From Sinohyriopsis cumingii (lineage: Eukaryota > Mollusca > Bivalvia > Unionida > Unionidae): a stretch of DNA of 64,000 nt. The first letter of the stretch is position 1. Every line of letters begins with the position of its first letter. The stretch lies in contig CM068828.1 in NCBI GenBank assembly GCA_028554795.2, positions 19,429,936 to 19,493,935 of the forward strand, given 5' to 3'. This document shows positions 12,100 through 24,684 of the stretch, piece by piece. A program made the translations under genes and the position numbers. Under the pieces are notes generated by a model, which was given only the letters and a program-made list of their open reading frames with translations, was not told where the DNA came from and searched no databases.

Positions 12100-12735
12100 A
12101 TTGCTGAAACCATCTTTGATCTTTTTCAGTGATAACTTGATTTTTGAAATAGCTGCTATGGTGGACATAGTGAATGTCCACTTGATGCTATTTTCATTTA
12201 TGATCAACAAGGCATCAAAAGAAGTCTTCTGGAAGTACACCCATGTTGATACGACTATCTGTTTTGGAGAAGCAATGATAACAAGAGTTTCAATATGGAT
12301 GCCATAGTGGTCATAACTGACATCAGATTGGAACAATTTTTATAAAGTACCAGCCAGGCATTATAAGAAGTCTTTTGGTGAAAGCATAATGTTGACATGA
12401 CCAGTCATCTTGGGGAAGTGATAATGAGATTTTCAAGGTGGCCATTGTGGCAGTGATATTAAAAGTTAGATCAGCACCAGTTTCCTTTATGAGCCACTAA
12501 GCATCGTAAGAAGACTTTCGGTATAAAAAAAAAACATTCTGATATGACCATTCATTCAGGAGAGTGATAAACCAAGTTTTCAAGATAGCCATTGTGGCAG
12601 ACAATATGGAATGTATGAATGGCACCATTGGAACCAACTAGATATTACAAGATGTTGTTTAGTATAAATCCCATGTTGATATGACCATATATGCAGCAGG
12701 TGTAGTGATAACAGCATTTTCAAAATGGCCACTGT
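12100..12735. repeat. Degenerate tandem repeat of about 160 bp, 4 units
   Basis: Each unit contains, in order, an A-AGAAGTCTT-like block, CATGTTGATATGACCAT-like sequence, GTGATAA, and TTTTCAAGATGGCCATTGTGG. Divergence is high. A further unit lies apart at about 13612-13735, so this is also an interspersed family. Short open frames here lack any coding character. Confidence 0.75.
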
Positions 12736-13979
12736 TATGTATATTTAATTTGTATTATTTGCTGGTTTTTCTTAATGACCATATTGTATGTACATCTGTA
12801 TTTTGTACTTTACTTTGTCCAAAATCAAGGTCATGGTGAACCTGACCAGTAACATTTATTTTATAAACAACTTAATACATAACTAATATTCTCTATCATT
12901 GTGGATTAAATATCAAGATCATTATCAATGGAGGTAAATGTGTTTATTTGGGTCTGGGTCTAGGACATCAGATATTCACTTGGAAATTCCAAAACTTGTT
13001 AACAACTTTCAGTGTTTTATAGAGGAGACTGATGTACATCATGGCTCTATTATTGTGCCTTACCTTTTTTATATTTTGTTGTTTACTTGAAACATTACTC
13101 ATTCTTGCCTTAACATCCAAAGCAGAATCAGTTATACTGTTGGGTTCAGTCTTTAATTTGGGTGGATTTATTTATTCAAATTATTAATTACTGGAATTAC
13201 AAAGTACTGAATAATATTCTTGAACTAAAACATAAATTGGAATTAAAGTGAATTCAGACAAGGACATTTTGAATTATATTACTGTGATACATCAAAAGAC
13301 TGTTAACACATTACCACATTCCAGGCCATTGGTATATTAGCACATCTGAGACTACATGCACATCAACACATTCAATATTGGAATTCATCTGGAATTCCAC
13401 TGGAATTCAATTGGAACTCATACATTTGCACTTGTGATAGAACTTTCAGGACTATTTGGTATTTATTTCACAATACTTTAAGTTCTTTCAAATTTCCACT
13501 TTGTATTCTTGGGAAATAAATTATTTGTTGAATTTTATAAAACTTGATGGTTTACATTTGTTTCTGTTACTAAACTTAAGACTATAGGGTCGTAAGAAAT
13601 CAGCCTGACGCTATTTTCATTTAGGACCAACTAGATATCTTAAGAAGTCTCCTGGTGGAAACCCATGACAATATTACTTTTCATTCCAGAAAATGAACAA
13701 TAACAAGCATTTCAAGATGGCCATTGTGGCAACTTTATCAGACATCAGTGATATAAAACTTGTGTTAATGGACAGGCAAGTGATGGACAACAGATGACAG
13801 ATGAAGGACAACAGAACATCTCACAAGCTCTTCTGGTCTAAAAATTAAACAGGTCTGCTCAATAATTACATCCAACATAGATTCTTAACAGCAAATATAT
13901 GCACTGGCTAGATGAGATACTGACTGAGTGAGAAATACGTTCATGGAAAAGAAATATCTTGCCAATTCCTCTTTTGCAA

Positions 13980-13980
<1 letters not shown>
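12736..13980. other. AT-rich DNA with one stray unit of the 12.1-kb repeat
   Basis: No gene. About 13612-13735 matches the degenerate repeat at 12100-12735 (AGAAGTCTCCTGGTGGAAAC and TCAAGATGGCCATTGTGG). About 13770-13840 is rich in GATGGACAACAGATGACAG-like sequence. Confidence 0.5.

Positions 13981-14052
<72 letters not shown>
13981..14052. repeat. Compound A / TA / CA microsatellite
   Basis: A run, then about 17 TA units, then about 15 CA units. Confidence 0.97.
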
Positions 14053-14054
<2 letters not shown>

Positions 14055-14384
14055 TAAGTATTGTTTGACTGTTTGGTGACTGACAGCAATCAACACACTA
14101 AAGGTTATATCTTTCTGACACATTTGCAGTAAAGTGTCTTGTCCTGATGCACACAACCTGACCTGGCTCTGCATTCATAAACATTCTCAACCTGAATACA
14201 CACTCAAACCCAATACTGTTTTATGATGAACATAAAATTTGTGAAACTTTCATACAACAAACTACATTATATTTAATAACATTCTCATTCTACAAAATTT
14301 TTAGCATTTGAAGCTTTAAAAATTCACCTCTCATTATCAAGCATTAGAAGCTGAATTCGAGTGCAAGGGTCAACTGAGGAGTTG
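14053..14384. other. AT-rich DNA, no gene seen
   Basis: No coding frame or repeat recognised. Confidence 0.4.
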
Positions 14385-14845
14385 TGTGAAAACAGGGACT
14401 GATCAAGGCAACTGTGTGAATACATGGACTGATGAAAGCCAGTCTGATTAAAATCAGATCTTCACTGTTATACATGAAGATCTCATAGCAACCACTTAGG
14501 GGTCATGTTTTGACTGATGGAAGGCAGTTGTATAAATATGGGGACTGATCAAGGCAACTGTGTGAATACAGGCAGTGATCAAGGTAGTTGTGAGAATAAA
14601 GGGACTGATGAAGGCAAGTGTGAATACAGGGACTGATCAAGGCAGTTGTGTGAATACAGGGATTGATCAAAGCAGTTGTGTGAATACTGGGACTGATGAA
14701 GGCAATTGTGTGAATACTAGGACTGATGAAGGCAGCTGTGTAAATACATGGATTGATCAAAGCAGTTATGTGAATACTGGAACTGATGAAGGCAACTGTG
14801 TGAATATATGGACTGGTAAAGGCAGATGTGTGAATACAGGGACAG
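14385..14845. repeat. 30-bp minisatellite, about 13 copies
   Basis: Units read like GGGACTGATCAAGGCAGTTG followed by TGTGAATACA, with GATGAAGG/GATCAAGG alternation. An interruption of about 90 bp near 14435-14515 separates the first two units from the rest. Frames through it (for example 14575-14868) exist only because 30 is a multiple of three. Confidence 0.93.
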
Positions 14846-15020
14846 GATTCACACCAGCACTTTCCTAATTACAATTCTGTGTCATGCTAGCCAAAGCCAG
14901 TATAGTTCCAAAACAAAAATTGCCATTATCAAAGATGATCTTTTTGGCCTGGAATTTGACAAGAAAATGCATCTTAAGCATGCTTCTTTCATCCACTGAA
15001 AATGATGTTTGCAAAATATA

Positions 15021-15040
15021 TGAGAGAGAAAGAGACAGAA

Positions 15041-15094
<54 letters not shown>
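15021..15094. repeat. AG microsatellite
   Basis: Imperfect GAGAGAAAGAGACAGAAAGA leading into a pure AG run. Confidence 0.97.
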
Positions 15095-15098
<4 letters not shown>

Positions 15099-15107
15099 CA
15101 TCATAGG

Positions 15108-15187
15108 GTCTTTCGCGAGATTAGCTGAATTTATCTAATTGAATTGCTCTCTTTAAATAAAGACATTATTGTTATTATTATTATTAT
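15108..15187 (+). mobile_element. LINE/SINE 3'-end fragment
   Basis: Contains CTCTTTAAATAAAGACATTA and an ATT-rich tail. It resembles the tail of the LINE fragment ending at 43062 (CCCTCTTTAAATAAAGTCATT). Only the 3' end is present. Confidence 0.6.
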
Positions 15188-15829
15188 ACATAGCCCTAAT
15201 TCATTATAACAACTTACTTATTGGGGGGGATATGGTATATTGAATATATTATTCACTATACCCTGCCAAGACAAAATAGAAGTCTGATCAGGAATTTAAT
15301 ATTTGTGGATTAATAGTCTGATGCTGTTCCAGATGTGCTACCATGGCTACCCTTTTGATAACAGGTGATATAAACAGCATGGTTGTTTAATTTATAAAAT
15401 GTAAACCTCTTATGTGGTAATCATGGAGGCAGATTTTAATGAAATTTTGTTTATAAATATTTGTTTCAATGCCTATAACTTGCTTAGAAAATAAACTTCT
15501 GCAAGAAATTGACAAAACAATTGAAAAAGTTTCAGTGAAAACATGAAGGTTTCCCATAATTTTTCTTGTTTCCTGATTTAATTTAAGCCTACATTAAACT
15601 GTTTTTTCTTTATCCAGCTGTTCAGGTAAGTTACAAAAGAGCCCCATATTACAAGTGAGGGAACCTTATATTGATGTGTGCTTAACGAAGTTATGTCATT
15701 ATAATGCATATAAACAAAAAGCATAAAAAACTTTGGTGTAAAATAATATTATAATTGATTATCATTATCCAAGAACAAAAAAATTAAATGAAACAATTTA
15801 AGTAGCAATTATACAGCAAAGGTTAAATG
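15188..15829. other. AT-rich DNA, no gene seen
   Basis: A short GTGAGGGAACC-containing piece near 15655 resembles the array that follows. Nothing else recognised. Confidence 0.4.
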
Positions 15830-16265
15830 CTATATGGTTTGATGACCATACTCACATTGTAAGAGGGCTGTGGTACACCAAAGGGCTTTATAGTGAGGGA
15901 ATATTGTCATCCATGACCATCCTAACATTACAAGAATGTTGATGGTTTACCTATGGGCTTTATAGTGAGGGAATTATGTGATCCATGACCATCCTAACAT
16001 TACAAGAAGCTCAGTGGTTTACCAAATGGCTTTATAGTGAGGGAATATTGTGATCCATGACCATCCTAGCATTATACGGCATTGGTATAACAATAGGGCT
16101 ATATAGCGAGGGACCACTGTATATACTGGATCCATGACAATACTCGTGCTATAAGAGGGCTGTGGTACACCATTGGCTTCATAGTGAGGGAATATTGTAT
16201 CCATGACCATCCTAATATTATAAAAAGGCATTGGTTTACTAAGGGAGTTTTATAGTGAGGGACAA
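15830..16265. repeat. About 73-bp tandem repeat, 6 units, MITE-end-like
   Basis: Units contain ATCCATGACCATCCTAACAT and GGCTTTATAGTGAGGGAAT. They are related to the array at 23195-24170, and the shared TATAGTGAGGGACCACTGTA resembles an inverted-repeat end of pogo/Tigger-type transposons (read in reverse, CAGTGGTCCCTCACTATA). The transposon origin is inference. Confidence 0.85.
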
Positions 16266-16439
16266 GTGCATCATTCTTGGTTGTTCAATTAATCCAAGTA
16301 TCTTTTTTAAATAACTGCAGCATTACCAGCACACTGTTTTACATTGTACACAATGTCTTCCCTAAAGCAAACTAGTACAAAATCAGATATGCAATTACAT
16401 AACATTCTAATATATTAAGAAATTGTTCATTTTTTAAAA

Positions 16440-16712
16440 AAGATTTCATGAGACCTAGATCTGCTAGTGGATTATGCTCTCATGAGACATAGATCTATGA
16501 GTAGATTATGCTGTCATGAGATCCAGATCTGTAGGTGGATTATGCTTTCATGAGACTGATCTGTGAGTGGATTATGCTTTCATGAGACCCAGATCTGTGG
16601 ACAGATTATGCTTTCATGAGACCCAGATCTGTGGGCAGATTATGCTTTCACAAGACCCAGATCTGTGGGTAGATTATGCTGTCATGAGACCCCTATCTGT
16701 GAGTGGATTATG
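16440..16712. repeat. About 36-bp minisatellite, 7-8 copies
   Basis: Units contain TCATGAGACCCAGATCTGTG and GATTATGCTTT. Confidence 0.93.
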
Positions 16713-16759
16713 CAATAAGCAGTGTGTAGTTAGGTGCATTCTATAAACAAAACAATTAC

Positions 16760-17085
16760 AGTTTACCATATATATTAACACACAAGCTGGATCCAACTGT
16801 AAACTGTATAGACTGATCTACCATATATATTCACACACAAGCTGGATCCAACTGCAAACTGTATTGACTTATCTATGATCACAAAATATAATGGCAGATC
16901 TAGATCTATGCAATTTGTTTGGACTAATAAGTAGGACAAACAGCATATACCCTGATTTACCATTAGAAAATGCAATGGTAAATCTGGGTCTATGCAATGT
17001 TTTCTAGGAATAATCAGTAGAACAAACAACACAGATCCTGATCTGACATCACATTACAAGATGACAGATCTGGGTCTATGTTGCT
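16760..17085. repeat. Two short tandem repeat blocks
   Basis: First block: two copies of a roughly 54-bp unit with CACACAAGCTGGATCCAACT. Second block: about three units of roughly 80 bp with GATCTGGRTCTATGCAATKT and AATMAGTAGRACAAACARCA. Confidence 0.8.
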
Positions 17086-17924
17086 TGCAGCTGCATCCAA
17101 CTTCCATGCCAGTATATATACTAATGTTGCTTGTGTGAACCCAAACCTACAGGATTCATACAACTACATGCTATTATCCACATGTTCTATTTCATCAGTT
17201 TTCACTGTTGTGTCCTATATCACTCAGAATGGCAAAATGTTTGACATGAAATCCTGTCAACTGACTGATGAAACATTTTCTACAAGAAATTTCCATCTTT
17301 TAAGCAAAGCATTGATGGCAGGAAATATTCTGTTTTTGAAAAAGAAAATATTGGATTGGGTCAGGCATGTGCATCTTCCTCCAAGGCGTGGGTATGTTAG
17401 GGATTTTTAAATGTACCCATATGTAACCAGATAAAATCAAGTTGCGGGTCATAGGTTGCACATGCCTGAATTGGTTATTTTCTGTTTTATGATGAAGAAA
17501 ACTAATAATAAATGTGTATAATAACACATAAAAGTGGGCTAAATTTATCCATGAAAGGGACTGCAGTACCAAAAGATGAATATACCTCTCACAGATTATA
17601 GTATACCAACAGTATGGAAGTATTTTGCTGAAAAATAATTCTGATCAGAAATCACAACTGTAATTTCATCCAATACAAGGAGAGAAAGAAACAAGCCAAG
17701 TTCCACGCAATTTGTGTACAGGCTGGGATTTGAAATATTGCATCTTTATTTGTGCCCATCTTGATTTGCTTTCAGCTGCAAGTTAATTTTTCACCCACTA
17801 ATCACTGTAATAGTGTTTCCCCTGCAAACTCACCAGGCCATATTATATTAATCCCCAAGATAGTTTTAATGAGGGTCAAACCTCTGTACACTGTACATAC
17901 TGATTAATTAGTCATGTTAGGGGT
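17086..17924. other. AT-rich DNA with a small inverted repeat
   Basis: An open frame of 110 codons at 17078-17410 shows no recognised family or coding feature. TCAGGCATGTGCA at 17361-17373 is inverted at 17457-17469, which could be a small hairpin MITE of about 110 bp. Confidence 0.4.
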
Positions 17925-18000
17925 GGATGAGCAACAGCAGTCTAGTGGTTAAGGCAATGGACTTGTATTCAGAAGAGCAAAGGTTTGATTTCCACCTTCA
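17925..18000 (+). mobile_element. Possible tRNA-derived SINE head
   Basis: Contains GTCTAGTGGTTAAGGCAATG (A-box-like) and, about 35 bp on, AAAGGTTTGATTTCCACC (B-box-like). The spacing and order fit an RNA polymerase III promoter of a degraded SINE. The 3' body is not recognised. Confidence 0.5.
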
Positions 18001-18086
18001 GATTAGCCCTAATTGGCTACCATGGCATGTAAAGTGTTCCTGTGCTTTAAAACATCAAATCCAAAACCCAATTTTTTATTCCAGCA

Positions 18087-18582
18087 GTGCCCAGTTAAGG
18101 AATGTTTCAGTGGATTGTAGACTTTTTGGTCCCAGCAATCTCTAGTCCAGGAAAGTTTCAGTGGATTGTAGACTTCTTGATTCCGGCAGTATCCAGTCCA
18201 GGAAAGTTTCAGTGGATTGTAGACTTCTTGATTCCGGCAGTATCCAGTCCAGGAAAGTTTCAGTGGATTGTAGACTTCTTGATTCCAGCAGTACCCAGTC
18301 CAGGAAAGTTTCAGTGGATTGTAGACTTCTAGATTATGGCAGTATCCAGTACAGGACAGTTTCAGCGGATTGTAGACTTCTTGATTCCAGCAGTATCCAG
18401 GCCAGGAAAGTTTCAGCTGATTGTAGACCTTTTGGTGCTGGCAATATCCAGTTAAGGAAAGTTTCAGTGGATTGTAGACTTCTTGATTCCAGCAGTACCC
18501 AGTCCAGGAAAGTTTCAGTGGATTGTAGACTTCTTGATTCCAGCAGTACCCAGTCTAGGAAAGTTTCAGTGGATTGTACACT
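18087..18582. repeat. 51-bp minisatellite, about 10 copies
   Basis: Units: GTTTCAGTGGATTGTAGACT, then TCTTGATTCCAGCAGTA and CCCAGTCCAGGAAA. Because 51 is a multiple of three, all frames run open; these repeat-encoded frames (18102-18332, 18161-18631) are not considered genes. Confidence 0.96.
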
Positions 18583-20277
18583 AACATGGACATGTTCAAA
18601 TGAACAAGCCATCACTAGATCCTTAATGTAATCTAACTCTATAAGGCTGATGCTGAGGTCAGTCGATGTCAACTCTGTTTACAGCACATGTTTCCTATAA
18701 ACTGATAAGTGTAAATATTGAGGTCAGCAAAGCAAATGTAAACTGGAACCAGACCTCCAAGTTATATACAAAGCACTGCAACCAAACTAGTGATATTAAA
18801 CATTTTCATGCACTATGTTTTGATTAGAAAGTGTTTAGGTGGAACCTTATGTCTCCCTTGCTTCCATGTGTTGATCTGACTTGTAACTTTAACATGAAAG
18901 TCCAATATAACACTTCAATACAAAACTCTAACATAAAACTTTAACAAAACTGAAAAAAAAAACTCTAATTAAAAAACAGCTTCATAGCTACCTTTGCCAG
19001 CAGACAAGCGATACCTAAATGTCTTGCAAAGCTTACACTGGTGAAAACATAATCCTGGTCATTGTATATTGCAGAATTGTCCATTTTTCATACAATGCAG
19101 TTAATTTTTTTATAAAATAAAGTAACTGGAACAACGTTCCAGATATATGTACCATACTTTTTCAATAATAAACTATTTTTGATGAATATGTCCATATACC
19201 ACTTGTACCTAATTTTACAAAATTCTGATGTTAAACATTTTTCAGCGACTCTTTTAGATAACTCTATCCTTTTTAAGAAAATGTACAGGTCCCACCACCA
19301 CCACTCACCATAGATGAAATAGTGCATTCCATAATTTTTTTTACAATCTAGAATTTTCATTAGTCTTTGTCTATTCAATAATCATTTTGTGACAATAACA
19401 AGCATTGCTGGAAACACCCAAGTGATGAAAGAAAATATTGGTCATATATATGCTTTCATTTTATTATGGCAGGAACTATAGCATATTACCCAAAATTCAA
19501 CTAGAACTTCTCTTGCTTCTTACACAGGAACTAAGCTGCTGTCAAGAAGCAGCCAAAACTTTATCAGTGAAGTTCTCCTCACAAAGATTGAGTAATCAGA
19601 GTTTATCTGAGATCAGAAGAAAAATGTGTGCTTGTTATTGTTCATACATTAAATGGGAACACCATAACATCAAGGAAAGTTTTTCCTTGTAACCACTGCC
19701 ATTAGCTGGTAAATAGCTGTGAAGTCCTCACTGTCCAAATGGCTGACACTCGTTCATGGCTATAACTAATAGCTGTGAAGTCCTCACTGTCCAAATGGCT
19801 GACACATGTTCTTGGCTATAACTGATTTAATGAAGAATTGTAGATATTGAAAATAATCAAGAATTATTGCAAACGGTTCACACATAAGAAAAGTAGCCTG
19901 GATATTTCCATTCCTTAAAGTTGCAAATTCTAGCAAAAAATATTTGTATCATGGTATCCTGTGGTATTTCTGAAATTACCACAGTACATACCGTGGTACA
20001 CCACAATTATATTGGGGACCAACAATTTAATATTATTGGGCAGAGGCCTTTACACATTTTTCTAATTTTTAAGCAAAATAACACTATATTTTATATCCAT
20101 TATGTAATTTGACGAAAAAATGAATTTCTCTTGAGATAAGATACAAACTTTCTTGCTGACAGAAACTCCTTTAGTACTGGTACAGTTCTAAGGTACTGTG
20201 GTACCTACTTCCATATAAAAAATACCACTGTAAACCAGTATACCAGTAATTCCATGCATCTTGACCACAAACATGCT
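18583..20277. other. AT-rich DNA, no gene; one 56-bp duplication
   Basis: Two direct copies of about 56 bp containing AGCTGTGAAGTCCTCACTGT lie at 19712-19823. Nothing else is recognised; short frames have no coding character. Confidence 0.45.
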
Positions 20278-20885
20278 GTAGTATTGCCTTATTCCAGACT
20301 GGGAACAAGAATTCTTACTGCGATATTCCAGTATAGGAACAAGCTTTCTTATTGCCTTATTCCAGACAGGGAACAAGCTTTCTTATTACCTTATTCCAGA
20401 CTGGGAACAAGCTTTCTTATTGCCTTATTCTGGACTGGAAACAAGGTTTCTTTATTGCCTTATTCCAGACTGGGAACAAGCTTTCTTACTGCCTTATTCC
20501 AGCCTGGGAACAAGCTTTCTTACTGCCTTATTCCAGACTTGGAACACATTTATTACTGCTTTATTCCTGCCTGGGAACAAGCTTTCATACTGTCTTATTC
20601 CAGATTGGGAACAAGCTTTCTTATTGTCTTATTCTGGACTGGGAAAACATTTCTTATTGCCTTTTTCAAGCCTGGGAACAAACTTTTTACTGCCTTATTC
20701 CAGACTAGGAACAAGCTTTCTTATTGCCAAATTCCAGACTGGGAACAAGCTTTCAAACTGCTGTATTCCAGCTTCGGAACATGCATTTTTATTGCCTTAT
20801 TCCAGACAAGGAACAAGCTTGCTTAGTGCCAGATTCCAGCCTGGGAACAAGCTTTCTTATTGCCTTATTCCCGACTTGGAACAAG
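20278..20885. repeat. 34-bp minisatellite, about 18 copies
   Basis: Units: TTATTGCCTTATTCCAGACT followed by GGGAACAAGCTTTC. All three forward frames stay open for 118-190 codons because of the repeat. I do not call a protein. Confidence 0.96.
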
Positions 20886-21128
20886 TAAGAAACAAGTACT
20901 GAAAGAAACCAGTGATTCCCTTTATCTGCTGTAGAATTATTTATGTGTCATAAAGATGAGACACTGCTTTAAATAGTTTAGTAGAGACATCCCTGGGTGG
21001 GTAAAATAATTACAAATAAAGGAAATCCATAATTTCTAGGTTTGGTAAGTCAAGAGATGATAGCAGGCTAAAAAACTAAACCAGGCATAAAACAGACAAA
21101 TGTTTATGAACCATATCATGAAATCTAA
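20886..21128. other. AT-rich DNA, no gene seen
   Basis: Spacer between two minisatellites. Nothing recognised. Confidence 0.4.
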
Positions 21129-21585
21129 ATCCAATTTGGTCTAGGTTTCTATGATAAGATGGATATAACAGTATCACATAATTTGGTCTAGGTTTTTATG
21201 ATAAGATGGATATAACAGTATCACATAATTTGGTCTAGGTTTTTATGATAAGATGGATATAACAGTATCACATAATTTGGTCTAGGTTTTTATGATAAGA
21301 CGGATATAACAGTATCACATAATTTGGTCTAGGTTTTTATGATAAGATGGATATAACAGTATCACATAATTTGGTCTAGGTTTTTATGATAAGACGGATA
21401 TAACAGAATCAGATAATTCGGTCTAGGTTTTTTATGATAAGACGGATATAACAGTATCAGATAATTCGGTCTAGGTTTTTTATGATAAGACGGATATAAC
21501 AGTATCACATAATTTGGTCTAGGTTTTTTATGATAAGACGGATATAACAGAATCAGATAATTCGGACTAGGTTTTTTATAGGACT
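21129..21585. repeat. 47-bp minisatellite, about 9.5 copies
   Basis: Units: AATTTGGTCTAGGTTTTTAT, then GATAAGAYGGATATAACAG and TATCACAT. The early copies are near-identical, and later ones carry a shared variant (GATAATTCGG), which shows local homogenisation. Confidence 0.96.
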
Positions 21586-21887
21586 GATTAAATTTGAATA
21601 GATTCATCAACATTGAGATGAGCTCCTATTTTAATGCACATAACCATTAACAGTGTATTTTCTTACACATTTGACAACAGAATTCAATTCAACAAAATGG
21701 AGTAAATTTAAAATACACTATGTAATTCAACAATTGTATATACACTTTGTAGAAAAATAATTCACCAATAATTCACAGAAATTTTATGCAGGAAAAATTC
21801 CTAACTTACTCAGTTTGTGAAATGCAATGCTGTGTAACTATAACTTACTGTAAACAAAGAAGTCATTTTAATATGTCCACTAGAACT
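21586..21887. other. AT-rich DNA, no gene seen
   Basis: Nothing recognised. Confidence 0.4.
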
Positions 21888-22330
21888 GTGTGGCTTACTG
21901 GTTACCATGTCAGAGATGCTGTCTGAGAGATGATGTGGCACATTGGTTATTATGTTAGAGAGATGATGTGGCACATTGGTTATTATGTTAGATGATGTGG
22001 CTCAGTGTTTTTGTGTTGCAGAGATGCTGAGATTCAATGTTAAGCATGTCAGAGAGATGCTATGGTTCAATGGGTGTAGACATCCAGTGGCTCATTGATT
22101 AGTTTGTGTTGGAGAGATGCTGTGGCTGAGTGGTTAGCATGTCAGAGAGATAATGTGACTGAGTGGTTAGCATGTCAGATAATGTGACCGAGTGGTTAGC
22201 ATGTCAGAGAGATAATGTGACGAAAAAGTATGGTAAATGTGTCAGAGAGATAATGTGGCTAATTAGTTTGTGTTGGAATGATGCTGTGGCTGAGTGGTTA
22301 GTGTGACAGATGCTGTGGCTCAGTTGTTAC
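21888..22330. repeat. Degenerate about 33-bp repeat
   Basis: Poorly conserved units with GTCAGAGAGATAATGTGRCT and GAGTGGTTAGCAT. The GTGGCT-x-AGTGGTTAGCATGTC core resembles a tRNA A box, so the seed may have been a SINE head (inference). Confidence 0.8.
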
Positions 22331-22344
22331 AATTATCAGTTGTC

Positions 22345-23090
22345 AATTGTGACCTCATGTACAACATACCACAATATCAAGTGACCTTTCCATGTATAAC
22401 ATACCACAGTATTGAGTGACGTGAATATGTATAACATACCACAGTATCAAATGACCTCATTATGTATAACATACCAGTGTATCATGTGACCTCATTATGC
22501 ATGACATACCACAATATCAAATAACCTCACTATGTATAACATACCACAATATAAAATGACCTCACTATGTATAACATACCACAGTATCAAGTGACCTCAT
22601 TATATATAATATACCACTGTATCATGTGACCTCATTATGTACAACATACCACAATATCATGACCTCATTATGTACAACATACCACAATATCAAATGACCT
22701 CACTATTATAAATTACCACACTTATGAGTGACCTCATTGAACAAAACATATATTATCAAGCGACCTTATTATATATAACATACCACAGTATCAAATGACC
22801 TCATTATGTATAACATACCACAGCATCAAGTGACCTTACTATGTATAACATACCATTGTATCAAGTGACCTCATTATGCATGACATACCACAATATCAAA
22901 TAACCTCACTATGTATAACATACCACAATATGAAATGACCTCACTATGTATAACATACCACAGTATCAAGTGATCTCATTATCTATATTATACCACAATA
23001 TGAAATGACCTATGTATAACATACCACTGTATCAAGCGACCTCATTATCTATAACAAAACACATTATCAGGTGACCTCACTATGTAATGT
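22345..23090. repeat. 35-bp minisatellite, about 21 copies
   Basis: Units: CTCATTATGTATAACATACC followed by ACAGTATCAAGTGAC, with moderate divergence and a few shortened units. Confidence 0.94.
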
Positions 23091-23194
23091 TGTACACTGT
23101 TATGGCTCCCATAAATATCATTATACTCAGAGATCAAAGTAAATGGATAATGGATGTTCAGATAATAAAATTTTACTTTATAGTAAGGAAAATT

Positions 23195-24170
23195 TTATAA
23201 CAGATCCATGACCATACTCATGTTATAAGAGGACAGTGGTACATCAAGAGGATTTATAGCGAGGGACTACTGTATATGGAATCCATGTCCATTCTAACAC
23301 TGAAAAAGGACAGTGGTACACCAAGTGGATTTATAGCAAGGGACTACTGTATATGGAATCCATGTCCATTCTAACATTGAAAAAGGCCAGTGGTACACTA
23401 AGGGGATTTATAGTGAGGGACCACTCTATATGGAGTCTATGTACATTCAACACTGAAAAGGACAGTGGTACATCAAGGGGATTTATAGTATGGGACCACT
23501 GTATATGGAATCCATGTCCATTCTAACACTGAAAAAGGGCAGTGGTACACTAAGGGGATTTACAGTGAGGGACCACTCTATATGGAGTCTATGTCAATTC
23601 AACACTGAAAAGGACAGTGGTACACCAAGGGGATTTATAGCATGGGACTACTGTATGTGGAATCCATGTCCATTCTAACATTGAAAAAGGCCAGTGGTAC
23701 ACTAATGGGATTTATAGTGAGGGACCATTGTATATGGAGTCTATGTCCATTCAACACTGAAAAGGACAGTGGTACACCAAGGGGATTTATAGCAAGGGAC
23801 TACTGTATATGGAATCCATGTCCATTCTAACATTGAAAAAGGGCAGTGGTACACTAAGGGGATTTATAGTGAGGGACCACTGTATATGGAGTCTATGTCC
23901 ATTCAACACTGAAAAGGACAGTGGTACACCAAGGGGATTTATAGCAAGGGACCACTATATGGAATTCTAATATTGAAAAAGGGCAGTGGTACACGAAGGA
24001 GATTTATAGTGAGGGACCACTGTATATGGAATCCATGTCCATTCTAACACTGAAAAAGGACAGTGGTACACCAAGTGGATTTATAGCGAGGGACTACTGT
24101 ATATGGAATCCATGTCCATTCTAACATTGAAAAAGGGCAGTGGTACACCAAAGGGATTTACAGTAAGAGA
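23195..24170. repeat. About 75-bp tandem repeat, about 13 units, MITE-end-like
   Basis: Units contain GGGATTTATAGTGAGGGACC, ACTGTATATGGAATCCATG and TCCATTCTAACAYTGAAAAA. Two alternating unit types (GGAATCC and GGAGTCT variants) form a higher-order pattern. Related to the array at 15830-16265. Confidence 0.95.
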
Positions 24171-24184
24171 CCAATGCATTTGTT

Positions 24185-24300
24185 ATCCTTTAGGCACATG
24201 ATAGGCTGTTCATGGTGGCCAATATATTTCACTGATGAAGAGCCCATGAAGACTTAGGGAAGGACCAACTCATGAGAAGCTACTGACTGGAGTGTTCAGT
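24185..24300 (-). mobile_element. Degraded SINE fragment
   Basis: GCACATGATAGGCTGTTCAT and CATGAGAAGCTACTG match, with many changes, the 3' half of the tRNA-Leu-like SINE at 38518-38771 in the same orientation. Both ends are eroded. Confidence 0.65.
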
Positions 24301-24684
24301 CTCAAAGCATATGATATTCTAGTAAGAAAGGCTGCTGTGAGAAAAAAAAGCTGAATCTGTGATCTGCTGCACTGACCCTAGTCTTATCAAAACTGCAGCC
24401 AAGAGGTAGTGCAACATCACAAATAAGTAATTGTAACAACAACACAAGAAAGAAACAAATAGACATAACATAAACTCCTCTCAAATCAGGTCTAGTTATG
24501 CAAGACTATATGCTGGATGACACATATAGTCTTAATTAAAACAGGATGTGCCAGTAGCACATCATTAATTTGCCAGCAGCATATATACATAAGAATGTTC
24601 CTGTTTTGATTCCTTGCCAATTCCTTGTGCTTTGTGTTTTCTCTTTTACATTTATATACATGAAGAAATACCAATATCAGTAGA
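24301..24684. other. AT-rich DNA, no gene seen
   Basis: Nothing recognised. Confidence 0.4.

Noticed and set aside
17078..17410. A 110-codon ORF outside a clear tandem array
   Set aside because: No recognisable family, no splice-linked partner, and its start lies in a short tandem repeat; length is within chance for AT-rich DNA of this size.
17361..17469. A 13-bp inverted repeat as a MITE
   Set aside because: Too short and without a target duplication or second copy in the window; mentioned only as a possibility.
18102..18672. Repetitive ORFs on both strands
   Set aside because: The 51-bp repeat is a multiple of three and keeps frames open on both strands; no independent coding sign.
20254..20902. 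Three overlapping forward ORFs of 118-190 codons
   Set aside because: They arise from a 34-bp tandem repeat read in all frames; there is no start context, no domain, and all three frames are equally open.
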